From an archaeon (GTDB lineage: Archaea; Nanobdellota; Nanobdellia; Pacearchaeales; GW2011-AR1), in contig JABHWZ010000002.1 in NCBI GenBank assembly GCA_018657525.1, positions 20,590-84,589 of the forward strand: 64,000 bases of DNA. The letters run 5' to 3'. The notes under the pieces were generated by a model. It had not been told where the DNA came from. It ran no database searches and worked only from the letters and a program-made list of their open reading frames with translations. The translations under genes and the position numbers were made by a program. This document shows positions 14,492-21,987 of this stretch, in pieces (within the stretch, counting starts at the first letter, position 1; each line of letters starts with the position of its first letter).

Positions 14492-15499
14492 ATGATTGAT
14501 AGAAAAGAAAGAGAGCTATATAAAAAGTATTTTGCTGATGCACTTAAGAAGTGGCATAATAATAAAATAGATTACGTATTCCTTACTGACACAGCCACAA
14601 TTCACTCAGGATATGCCTTGAAGGAAGCATGGAAACAGATATACCCTAATGAAGCTCCTCCAAAATTTTATCGGATTGATCCCGAAGGAATAAATGAAGT
14701 AGCTGGCAATAGTTTTTCCTTGATGAGGAAAGAACCTAATAAAAAAAGGCGAGCAGAAAAGGACGAAGATTTGAGGAATGTTGAAAATTTCTTCAGAAGG
14801 AGAATAAAAAAAGATAATGCAAAAATAGTTGTTTTTGATGAATTGATGATCATGAGAATAGCAGGAGATAGAGCCCTTCAACCTTTTCCTCAAACATCAA
14901 GTAAGTGGAAAGGAGATAATCTCTGGTGGAATTATGACGGAGGTTCACAGGCAAGGACTGCTAATTTTTTATATGATGCTTATGAAAGCGGATTAATAGA
15001 TAAAAAAATTGGTAGCATATTTGTTGCAGGAGAGAGCGGAGATCTTATTCGGAATCCAAACGAAAGACCGACAAGTAAACTAGGGTCTTCAAGGGGGAGA
15101 GAATTGAGCGAAGACGAAAAATATAGACTTTCTTCAGAGTTTATAGCAAAGAGGAATACAAAAGGTTATCCCTACCTCCCTCTAAGATCAGAGATTGTAA
15201 AAGATCCAGAACAAAGAAAAAGAGCAAGGAAGTCAGTGGGAGAAGCAAAAAAATTTGGTATGGAGGTTGGGCAAGAAATCTATGAAGAACAGGAGCAATC
15301 AAGGGATTCCCTTGAGAAAAAATTACTTGGACTTACTACCATTGCAGGAGTTGGAGTAGGGTTGTTCGCATTATCCGGAAATATAACTGGCAATGTGACA
15401 TCAAATTTGTTTATGAACCTTAATAGAGCAGGGGGATTGTTGCTTTTTCTTGGATTGGTGGCAGGATATTTTTGGATAAGGAAAAAATTAAAATCCTGA
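14492..15499 (+). CDS. Hypothetical protein with C-terminal membrane anchors and an ITGNV motif
   Basis: 335 residues, not confidently recognised. The soluble part (1-270) has a strand ending DYVFLTDTATIHSGYALKEA and another, AKIVVFDELMIMRIAGDRA, faintly like the core strands of phosphoribosyltransferase folds, but no PRPP loop is present. A charged helix (about 235-275) leads to two hydrophobic segments (about 278-296 and 311-331) flanking GNITGNVTSN. From memory, ITGNV-type motifs next to a C-terminal helix occur in many Woesearchaeota/Pacearchaeota membrane proteins. The basic end KKLKS should be cytoplasmic. Confidence 0.6.
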   Translation: MIDRKERELYKKYFADALKKWHNNKIDYVFLTDTATIHSGYALKEAWKQIYPNEAPPKFYRIDPEGINEVAGNSFSLMRKEPNKKRRAEKDEDLRNVENFFRRRIKKDNAKIVVFDELMIMRIAGDRALQPFPQTSSKWKGDNLWWNYDGGSQARTANFLYDAYESGLIDKKIGSIFVAGESGDLIRNPNERPTSKLGSSRGRELSEDEKYRLSSEFIAKRNTKGYPYLPLRSEIVKDPEQRKRARKSVGEAKKFGMEVGQEIYEEQEQSRDSLEKKLLGLTTIAGVGVGLFALSGNITGNVTSNLFMNLNRAGGLLLFLGLVAGYFWIRKKLKS

Positions 15500-15512
15500 T
15501 TTTTTTAGAAAA

Positions 15513-15535
15513 ATGCGCCGGCCTGGATTGGTTCG
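15513..15535 (-). repeat. Partial copy of the tRNA-Gly 3' end
   Basis: ATGCGCCGGCCTGGATTGG matches the start of the tRNA-Gly complement at 15613 onward (ATGCGCCGGTCGGGATTCG) in its first nine bases and at most later ones. It lies about 100 nt past the tRNA 3' end, the same distance as the displaced 3' end of tRNA-Leu, with the shared 22-bp hairpin repeat between the two copies in both cases. Confidence 0.6.
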
Positions 15536-15558
15536 CTTCAGAATTTCAATAGCGGACC

Positions 15559-15580
15559 AGCGAGGATTTACATCCGACGC
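15559..15580 (+). repeat. 22-bp hairpin repeat beside tRNA-Gly (copy 2)
   Basis: Identical to 5845-5866. Here the hairpin can be extended by CC/GG and CGG/CCG pairs on either side (from about 15552 to 15589). Relative to the tRNA it is in the opposite orientation from copy 1. A T-arm-like GAAGGGTTCGAATC follows at 15590-15603. Confidence 0.7.
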
Positions 15581-15613
15581 TCGGAACCGAAGGGTTCGAA
15601 TCTCGAAACAGAA

Positions 15614-15684
15614 TGCGCCGGTCGGGATTCGAACCCGAGTCGTCTGGTTGGAAGCCAGAAATTCTACCACTGAACTACCAGCGC
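15614..15684 (-). tRNA. tRNA-Gly (anticodon TCC)
   Basis: Minus strand: acceptor GCGCTGG/CCGGCGC (one G-T pair), D arm with AGTTCAGTGGTAGA, anticodon stem with loop CTTCCAA (anticodon TCC, reading GGA/GGG), and T arm with TTCGAAT. The discriminator is A, CCA is not encoded and there is no intron. 71 nt. GTTTTAAAG at 15709-15717 is a TATA candidate about 29 nt upstream. Confidence 0.95.
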
Positions 15685-15747
15685 TTATATATCTGAATAT
15701 TTTCTCATGTTTTAAAGTTTTCGAATTTTTTGAAACGTCTGAGAGAT

Positions 15748-15889
15748 GATCCTGCTCGCAGGTTCTAGTGCCCTTCCTAAGGGTATCGAACCGAAGGTTT
15801 GAATCACGCCCGAGAAAGGATCCTGCTCGCAGGTTCTAGTGCCCTTCCTAAGGGTATCGAACCGAAGGTTTGAATCACGCCCGAGAAAG
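15748..15889 (-). repeat. Perfect 71-bp tandem repeat ending in the tRNA-Arg 3' end
   Basis: Two identical 71-bp units, 15748-15818 and 15819-15889. Each holds the two-hairpin motif (CCTGCTCGCAGG, TTCTAGTG, CCCTTCCTAAGGG), a T-arm-like ACCGAAGGTTTGAATC, and CACGCCCGAGAAAG. The last 11 bases of the second unit are the tRNA-Arg 3' end itself, so the first unit carries a displaced copy of that end. Complete identity between the units implies a recent duplication or ongoing selection. Confidence 0.9.
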
Positions 15890-15969
15890 GATTCGAACCT
15901 TCGACCTCGTCCTTGCTCCTGATTTTTGTTTAGGAGGGACGCGCTCTATCCAGACTGAGCTACTCGGGC
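15878..15969 (-). tRNA. tRNA-Arg (anticodon CCT) with a 17-nt intron
   Basis: Minus strand: acceptor GCCCGAG/CTCGGGC, D arm, anticodon stem CGTCC/GGACG, T arm with TTCGAAT, discriminator G. The anticodon loop is 24 nt instead of 7. Removing 17 nt (15914-15930) at the canonical position after base 37 leaves CTCCTAA, giving anticodon CCT (reading AGG). CTCCT pairs with AGGAG across the junction, consistent with the bulge-helix-bulge substrate of the archaeal splicing endonuclease. The 12 nt at its 5' end reappear at 16061-16072. No TATA box is evident right upstream; transcription may start farther back. Confidence 0.88.
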
Positions 15970-16073
15970 CTTGTGATTTGCGAAGGAGGGATAATCCAGA
16001 CCGAGGGATTACACGAACATTCCTGGCCTGCGTATCTTTCGCGAGTGTGGTCCCGAGTCAAGCTACTCGGGCT
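15970..16073 (-). other. tRNA-Arg leader region with 5'-half fragments
   Basis: Read on the minus strand, this region starts with a 12-nt copy of the tRNA-Arg 5' end (GCCCGAGTAGCT, 16061-16072). That copy forms a perfect 7-bp hairpin CCCGAGT-AGCTTG-ACTCGGG. The region later contains GGTCTGGATTATCCCTCC, close to the D-arm/anticodon side of the tRNA. The TATA-like CTTTTAAATT at 16081-16090 sits upstream and could drive transcription through this segment into the tRNA. It may be an eroded second tRNA gene or a long precursor leader. Confidence 0.5.
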
Positions 16074-16111
16074 ACCTAATAATTTAAAAGGGAATTGACT
16101 ATTTAAAAAAC

Positions 16112-16390
16112 ATGCTAATTAAGATATTTGGAGGAATCGACCTTTTTGCAGCAATAATCCTACTTTTAAGTATCGGCGCAGATCCAAATCTAAAACTTCT
16201 GCTCTTTTTTGCCGCCCTTCTTTTCATAAAATCTCTCTTTGGAATGTTAAAAGATTTTGCCAGCTGGATTGATTTCTTAAGTGCAATAATTTTAATCGCC
16301 CTGCATTTCATCCCAATCCCAAATTTCATAATTATAATTCTCGCCTTACTATTGATCCAAAAAGGATTATTCAGCTTTTTATCTTTCTAA
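16112..16390 (+). CDS. Small integral membrane protein
   Basis: Not recognised. 92 residues with three or four hydrophobic helices (about 5-22, 27-46, 52-68 and 71-90) and only a few charged residues between them. The AATTTAAAAG box at 16081-16090 is 27 nt before the ATG, which fits a leaderless start. It is followed by secF on the same strand but with its own TATA box between, so a link to the translocon is not shown. Confidence 0.65.
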   Translation: MLIKIFGGIDLFAAIILLLSIGADPNLKLLLFFAALLFIKSLFGMLKDFASWIDFLSAIILIALHFIPIPNFIIIILALLLIQKGLFSFLSF

Positions 16391-16437
16391 TTAATCCCCC
16401 TCGTAAACTTTAAAAGCATTAATTAATCTATACCTTT

Positions 16438-17325
16438 ATGGAAGAACAAACAAACTTCGGAAAGTTTCATGATAAGAATTACAAAAAATTATTGTTAATT
16501 CCCACAATCTTGTTAATTTTCGCAATTGGATATATGTTTTATTTTTATTCGAGCACAGGAGATTTTATTTACAAAGACATTTCTCTAACTGGCGGAACAA
16601 CAATAACTCTTTATGATGACATAAATCTAAACCAGTTAAAATTAGATTTATCTGGCAAGCTTGAAGATTTAAACACACGTTCTATTTACGATTTAATAAC
16701 TCAAGAACAAAAAGCCATAATTGTTGAAACAAAAACAGATAGCGAGATAACAAGACAAGTCCTCGAAGAGTATTTAGGTTATGAATTAACAAGCGACAAT
16801 TCTAGTTTTGAATTCACTGGCTCGACTCTAAGCGAAAGTTTCTTTAAGCAACTTTTAGTTGCAATATTAATTGCCTTTATTTTCATGGCATTGGTTGTTT
16901 TCTTAATCTTCAGAACATTTGTCCCATCAACAGCAGTAATCATTTCTGCCTTCGCTGATATTGTTATGACTCTTGCCCTAGTTAATCTTATCGGAATGAA
17001 AATGTCAAGCGCCGGAATTGTAGCATTCTTAATGCTGATTGGTTATTCTGTTGACACAGATATCTTATTAACTACTCGACTCTTAAAAAGATCCGAAGGA
17101 TCATTAAACAAAAGAGCTTTCTCCGCATTCAAAACCGGGATGACTATGACCCTCACCTCCTTACTAGCAATTATCTTTGCATTCTTTATAGCCAAATCAT
17201 TCTCTGTAGTCTTAACTCAGATATTTTCGATATTAATAATCGGATTAGGATTTGACATATTAAACACATGGATAACAAATGTTTCAATCCTTAAATGGTA
17301 TCTAAAAAATGAAATTAACAATTAA
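16438..17325 (+). CDS. secF: Protein-export membrane protein SecF
   Basis: 295 residues with six membrane helices in the SecF arrangement: TM1 at about 20-36, an extracytoplasmic domain with LTGGTTITLYDD at 49-60, then TMs from about 138. VFLIFRTFVPS and the conserved LIGYSVDTDILLTTRL in TM4/5 are diagnostic. With SecD it helps drive proteins outward after SecY. CTTTAAAAG at 16408-16416 is 26 nt upstream. The SecD gene begins 17 nt before this stop, so the two are cotranslated. Confidence 0.95.
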   Translation: MEEQTNFGKFHDKNYKKLLLIPTILLIFAIGYMFYFYSSTGDFIYKDISLTGGTTITLYDDINLNQLKLDLSGKLEDLNTRSIYDLITQEQKAIIVETKTDSEITRQVLEEYLGYELTSDNSSFEFTGSTLSESFFKQLLVAILIAFIFMALVVFLIFRTFVPSTAVIISAFADIVMTLALVNLIGMKMSSAGIVAFLMLIGYSVDTDILLTTRLLKRSEGSLNKRAFSAFKTGMTMTLTSLLAIIFAFFIAKSFSVVLTQIFSILIIGLGFDILNTWITNVSILKWYLKNEINN

Positions 17326-18835
17326 AATTTGGCTTCTAATAATTGCATTACTTTTTTCCCTATTGGCAATTTTAGGGAATCCTTTTGACCTTTTACAAAG
17401 CGGCGTAGTCATAACTAGCGTAGACCAAAATTCAACTTCTTTTGAACAAGGCATTAGACAAGGCCAGATAATAACTGAAATAGATGGACAGCAAATAGAA
17501 AGCCTCGAAGATTTTTCTAAAATTTTATCCAAAAAAGATTATACCCAAGAAAATATAAAAACAATAATAAAAACTTCGGCTGCAGAACACATTTTATTTT
17601 CTAACGAGGCTCCAAAAATAACTGTCGCAGAAATTCCCAAAACAAATGTTAAACTAGGTTTGGATTTGGCTGGAGGTTCAAGAGCATTAGTAAAAGCTCA
17701 AGATAAAGATTTAACTTCAACAGAACTAAACGATTTAATAAATGTTGTAAGTAATAGATTAAATGTATACGGAATAGCAGATATGAAAATTCTCCCAATC
17801 TCAGATTTAGCTGGAAATAATTTTATGTTAATTGAAATTGCAGGAGCAACTCCTAAAGACCTACAAGAATTAATTGGACAACAAGGAAAGTTTGAAGCAA
17901 AAATCGGAGACGAAATTGCATTTATCGGAGGAGATAAAGATGTTTCATCAGTCTGTAGAAATGACGCAACCTGCGCGGGAATTTTTGAATGTGGGCAAGC
18001 TTCTGATGATTCATATTATTGTAATTTTAGATTCGCAGTTTATCTAAGCGAAGTGGCAGCACAAAAGCACGCAGACATAACACAAGAGCTAGAAGTAAAC
18101 TCAACAGCGCAAGGAAATTATTTATCTAAAAAATTAGATTTATTCCTCGACGATACCCTTGTTGATAGTCTATTAATCGGAGAAAGTTTAAAGGGAAGAG
18201 TAACAACTCAAATCTCAATCTCCGGAGCCGGGACCGGAACAACTCGGGCAGAAGCATATGACGTGGCAGAAGAATCAATGAACAAACTTCAAACAATTTT
18301 AATTACTGGAAGTTTACCTTACAAATTAGAGATAGTTAAATTAGATACAATTTCCCCTGTGCTTGAAGATTCATTTTTGAAATCAATTCTTCTTGCCGGC
18401 CTAGCTGCATTAATTGCAGTGGCACTAGTAATATTTTTTAGATATAAAAATGTAAAATTTTCTTTGGCCTTAATTTTAACTAGTATTTCTGAAGTGATAA
18501 TAATTTTAGGTATTGCTTCTTTTATTGAATGGAACTTAGACCTTCCAAGTATCGCAGGAATTATCGCAGGAGTTGGTACTGGAATTGATAGTCAAATAAT
18601 TGTCCTCGACGAAGCAAAACAAGAAACTTCAATGAGCTTAAGAGAAAAACTGAAAAGAGCATTTAAAATAATTCTCGGTTCTTACTTTACTTCTTTGGTA
18701 GCATTACTGCCACTTCTTTGGGCCGGAGCAGGTTTACTAAAAGGTTTTGCAATAACAACAATAATCGGAATCACTATTGGAGTATTTATCACAAGACCCG
18801 CTTTCACTGACATCATACGAAAGATAGAGGAATAA
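17309..18835 (+). CDS. secD: Protein-export membrane protein SecD with a PDZ-like insert
   Basis: 508 residues. TM1 at about 6-24 is followed by a PDZ-like region (about 31-100, GVVITSVDQNSTSFEQGIRQGQ then IITEIDGQQIESLEDF), the P1 domain with LGLDLAGGSRALV (about 112-124), a four-cysteine insert (C212, C217, C222 and C229 region) that may form disulfides outside the cell, and five C-terminal TMs with GVGTGIDSQIIVLDEA. The motif set is clearly SecD; the PDZ-like part resembles those in site-2 proteases and HtrA, recognised by pattern only. It overlaps secF by 17 nt, in the archaeal order secF-secD. Confidence 0.94.
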   Translation: MKLTIKIWLLIIALLFSLLAILGNPFDLLQSGVVITSVDQNSTSFEQGIRQGQIITEIDGQQIESLEDFSKILSKKDYTQENIKTIIKTSAAEHILFSNEAPKITVAEIPKTNVKLGLDLAGGSRALVKAQDKDLTSTELNDLINVVSNRLNVYGIADMKILPISDLAGNNFMLIEIAGATPKDLQELIGQQGKFEAKIGDEIAFIGGDKDVSSVCRNDATCAGIFECGQASDDSYYCNFRFAVYLSEVAAQKHADITQELEVNSTAQGNYLSKKLDLFLDDTLVDSLLIGESLKGRVTTQISISGAGTGTTRAEAYDVAEESMNKLQTILITGSLPYKLEIVKLDTISPVLEDSFLKSILLAGLAALIAVALVIFFRYKNVKFSLALILTSISEVIIILGIASFIEWNLDLPSIAGIIAGVGTGIDSQIIVLDEAKQETSMSLREKLKRAFKIILGSYFTSLVALLPLLWAGAGLLKGFAITTIIGITIGVFITRPAFTDIIRKIEE

Positions 18836-18839
18836 AAAC

Positions 18840-18848
18840 TATTTAAAC
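18840..18848 (+). promoter_or_regulatory. TATA box
   Basis: TATTTAAAC is centred 25 nt before the ATG at 18869, in the short spacer after secD. Confidence 0.55.
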
Positions 18849-18868
18849 ATATTTTCATTATTCTTTTT

Positions 18869-19315
18869 ATGTTCCCAAAACAACATTTTTTAATCGGTTT
18901 AGTTTTTTCTGCATTATTTGTAACAGCATTTCCTCAAATTGGTATTTTAGGATTTTTATTAATTTTGGCTTCATCAGTTTTAATCGACGTGGATCATTAT
19001 CTTTATTATGTTCATGAAGAAAAAAATTGGAGTCTCAAAAACGCATTCAAATGGTTTGTAATAAAACACAAAGAGTATCTCCAACTTCCAAAAACAGAAA
19101 GAAGTAAACACAGAAAATTATTTTTCTTTTTACATGGCATAGAACCATTAATTTTACTTTTTATCTTAGGGTATTTTTTCCACACATGGTTTTATTATAT
19201 TCTAATCGGTTTCGCTTTCCATCTATTTCTAGACATAGTCCAGATTAAAAAATATCAAGATAGTTTGTACAAACTCTCAGTAATTTACGATTGGTTTCGA
19301 TTTAAAAGAGATTAA
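18869..19315 (+). CDS. YdjM-like membrane-bound metal-dependent hydrolase family protein
   Basis: 148 residues. It begins MFPKQHFLIGLVFSALF and has hydrophobic segments at about 8-24, 28-46, 92-108 and 111-126. The conserved acidic/His patterns IDVDHYLYY (41-49) and HLFLDIVQ (about 119-126) match the YdjM family, whose members have a predicted metal site in the membrane. The substrate is unknown. TATTTAAAC 25 nt upstream suggests independent transcription. Confidence 0.7.
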   Translation: MFPKQHFLIGLVFSALFVTAFPQIGILGFLLILASSVLIDVDHYLYYVHEEKNWSLKNAFKWFVIKHKEYLQLPKTERSKHRKLFFFLHGIEPLILLFILGYFFHTWFYYILIGFAFHLFLDIVQIKKYQDSLYKLSVIYDWFRFKRD

Positions 19316-19356
19316 TCTTAGTTATATTTTAAAAACTCATTTTTTTGTTTAGTTCT

Positions 19357-20895
19357 ATGAAAGATTCAAATTTAGACAATATGCTTGGAAACATCGCGCA
19401 GAGTTCGACAATTGTTTTATTAGCGTTAGTTTTATCAAAAGTTTTTAGTTATTCTTATAGGATAATTATCGCAAGATATTTTGGAGCAAATATTTATGGA
19501 GTTTTATCTTTAGCTTTAGTAGTCATAGGTTTTTTTGTCGCATTTTTTACATTAGGATTTCCCGATGGGGTAACAAGATTTGTCGCACTTTATAGAGGAA
19601 AAAAAGAAGATAAAAAAATTAAAAGTTTATTGGATTTTTCTTCCAAAATTCTTTTGATTATTTCAATAATAGCTTCACTAATTTGTTTTTTTCTTTCAGA
19701 TTTTATCGCAATAAATATCTTCCATAACCCGTCTATTTCACATTTTTTAAAATCTTTAAGTATTGTCATCCCTTTCTGGATATTTGCCGCATTCTTTTTA
19801 TCAATAATCAGGGCCTACGAAAAAATCGGAGTTTATTCAATAATTGAGAATATAATTCAAAATGCTGGGAAAGTATTTTTCCTGATTTTATTTATCTTAT
19901 TTGGACTCCGTGAAAATGCAATTCTCTTTTCTTTTTTTGCTGGAATTTTTTTAATGTTTTTATCTTCCTACCTATATTTTAAAATTAAAATAGCTCCTAG
20001 ATTAAATGGAACCAACCAGAAATTAAAGAAGACAGATTCTTCTGCATTCTTATCTTACTCTCTTCCCTTAATGTTCTTAGGGGTGATTTCAACTTTTTTG
20101 TTTTGGATAGATTCATTCACAATTGGTTTTTTTAAATCAACTCTTGAAGTGGGTTATTATAATGCTGTCGTGCCTATTGCAATCTTATTAAGTTTAACTC
20201 CTCAAATATTTCTGCGATTAACTTTCCCACTGATTACTAAAGAATATTCTCAAAAAAAATTATCTCATATAAAAGAGGTATCAAAACAAATTTCTAAATG
20301 GATTTTCATAATTAATCTTCCAGTATTTATTTTGATGTTTTTATTTCCTGGAGCAATAATTAATATTCTATTCGGAGAAGAATATCTTATTGCAATAACT
20401 GCATTAAGATTCTTATTGGTCGGATCCCTATTCTCTTCTATTGCTATAATCTCTAATAATCTTTTATCTATGATTGGGAAATCTAAATTAATCTTAATTG
20501 ACATTATCTTATCATCAATTTTAAATTTGATATTGAATATTTGGTTGGTTCCAAAAGAAACAATTTTTATGTTAGATAATGCTTCCGGGATTAACGGGGC
20601 GGCCCTTGCAACAATGCTTTCTATAATATTCTTTAACCTACTTTTTATGATCCAAGCAGGACATTATGTGAAGATTATTCCCTTACGGAGAAAAATGTTA
20701 AATATACTGTTAATATCTTTAATTCCATTATTCTTCATCCTATTTATCAGGAAATTTATTTATATAACTACTATACTTTTAATTCTCTTAACTTGTAGTT
20801 TTTTCTTAATTTACCTTCTATTAATTTTTGTTTTTAATGCTTTGGATAAAAATGATATTGCTCTTTTAAAAAAATTAAAAAATAAAATTTTATAA
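19357..20895 (+). CDS. Polysaccharide flippase (MOP/Wzx-like)
   Basis: 512 residues from the ATG at 19357, with about 14 hydrophobic helices. The N-terminal half has SYRIIIARYFGANIYGVLSLALVV and FFTLGFPDGVTRFVALYRGK, typical of the oligosaccharide flippase branch. It likely moves lipid-linked glycan across the membrane for the glycan region that follows. TTTTAAAA at 19327-19334 is 26 nt upstream of the ATG; a TTG at 19345 could add four residues but is less likely. The end overlaps the convergent aminotransferase gene by 6 nt. Confidence 0.9.
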   Translation: MKDSNLDNMLGNIAQSSTIVLLALVLSKVFSYSYRIIIARYFGANIYGVLSLALVVIGFFVAFFTLGFPDGVTRFVALYRGKKEDKKIKSLLDFSSKILLIISIIASLICFFLSDFIAINIFHNPSISHFLKSLSIVIPFWIFAAFFLSIIRAYEKIGVYSIIENIIQNAGKVFFLILFILFGLRENAILFSFFAGIFLMFLSSYLYFKIKIAPRLNGTNQKLKKTDSSAFLSYSLPLMFLGVISTFLFWIDSFTIGFFKSTLEVGYYNAVVPIAILLSLTPQIFLRLTFPLITKEYSQKKLSHIKEVSKQISKWIFIINLPVFILMFLFPGAIINILFGEEYLIAITALRFLLVGSLFSSIAIISNNLLSMIGKSKLILIDIILSSILNLILNIWLVPKETIFMLDNASGINGAALATMLSIIFFNLLFMIQAGHYVKIIPLRRKMLNILLISLIPLFFILFIRKFIYITTILLILLTCSFFLIYLLLIFVFNALDKNDIALLKKLKNKIL

Positions 20896-21987
20896 ATAAG
20901 ATTGAAGCACGCCATTTAATTTTTCACAAACTTCACTGATTTCTGATTCTTCTAATTCTGGGAATATAGGCAAACTAAGAATTTCTTTTGAATTTTTTTC
21001 TGCCACTGGGAAATCTCCCGCCTTATAATTCAAATAATTAAAGGCTTCTTGAAGATGTAATGGAATTGGATAATGTATTCCAGTATCAATCCCTTCCCGC
21101 TTAAGATTTTCCATAATTTCTTTTCTATTTTTTAATGCAATAACATAGAGATGGTAAACATGTTTATTAAACAGATTTTCTTTAGGTATTTTAATTATTT
21201 CATTTAAGTTTTGATTGTATTTTTGAGCATATTTTCGCCTTTGTTCATTCCATCCCTCCAAATGTTTTAATTTAACTCTTAAGATTGCTGCTTGCACTTC
21301 ATCTAATCTACTATTCAACCCAAGTATTTTTGCATCATATCTGCTGGACTGCCCATAATTTCTCAATAATTTTAATTTCTCACAAACCTTTTCCTCGTTA
21401 GTGATAATCATTCCCCCCTCTCCATACGCTCCCAAATTTTTACTTGGATAAAAACTAAAACATCCAATATTTCCTATCGGAACTCTTTTACCTTTATACT
21501 CTGCTCCATGTGCTTGTGCGCAATCCTCAATGACTTTTAGATTATTCCTTTCTGCAATTCTTAGAATAGTTTTCATTTCACACACCTGCCCATATAAATG
21601 AACTGGCATTATTGCTTTCGTTTTAGGCGTGATTGCATTTTCAATTTTCGAGACATCAATTAAATAATCTTCTCCAACATCCACAAAGACTGGCTTTGCC
21701 CCCGCCTCAATAATTGCCATTACAGTTGGAATGGCAGTATTTGGAACAGTTATTACTTCGTCCCCCTGTTGGATGTTAATTGCTTTTAACGCAAGTTTAA
21801 GTGCATCTGTTCCAGAATTAACCCCCACTCCAAATTCCTTGCCACAAAAATTTGAAAATTCTTCTTCAAATTTTGTTCCTTCCTCTCCTAATACAAACCA
21901 CCCTTTTTCTAATACTCTCATAACTGCTTCATTAATTTCATCTTTAATTGAAAGATAGTTTCTTTTTAAATTCCCAAATTTGACCAT
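20890..21987 (-). CDS. DegT/DnrJ/EryC1 family sugar aminotransferase
   Basis: 365 residues with the full PLP-dependent sugar aminotransferase signature: NSGTDALKLALKA (57-69), KVIEDCAQAHGA (151-162, D155 for the pyridine nitrogen) and the PLP lysine K183 in SFYPSKNLGAYGEGG. The family transfers an amino group to a 3- or 4-keto nucleotide-activated sugar. The start overlaps the stop of the adjacent SDR gene by one base, so the two probably form one pathway to an amino sugar. The precise product cannot be read from sequence. Confidence 0.93.
   Translation of the reverse strand: MVKFGNLKRNYLSIKDEINEAVMRVLEKGWFVLGEEGTKFEEEFSNFCGKEFGVGVNSGTDALKLALKAINIQQGDEVITVPNTAIPTVMAIIEAGAKPVFVDVGEDYLIDVSKIENAITPKTKAIMPVHLYGQVCEMKTILRIAERNNLKVIEDCAQAHGAEYKGKRVPIGNIGCFSFYPSKNLGAYGEGGMIITNEEKVCEKLKLLRNYGQSSRYDAKILGLNSRLDEVQAAILRVKLKHLEGWNEQRRKYAQKYNQNLNEIIKIPKENLFNKHVYHLYVIALKNRKEIMENLKREGIDTGIHYPIPLHLQEAFNYLNYKAGDFPVAEKNSKEILSLPIFPELEESEISEVCEKLNGVLQSYL

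Noticed and set aside
15513..16079. Open frames on the plus strand across the tRNA-Gly/tRNA-Arg region
   Set aside because: They overlap the complements of two well-formed tRNA genes and their repeats; the open frames are by-products.
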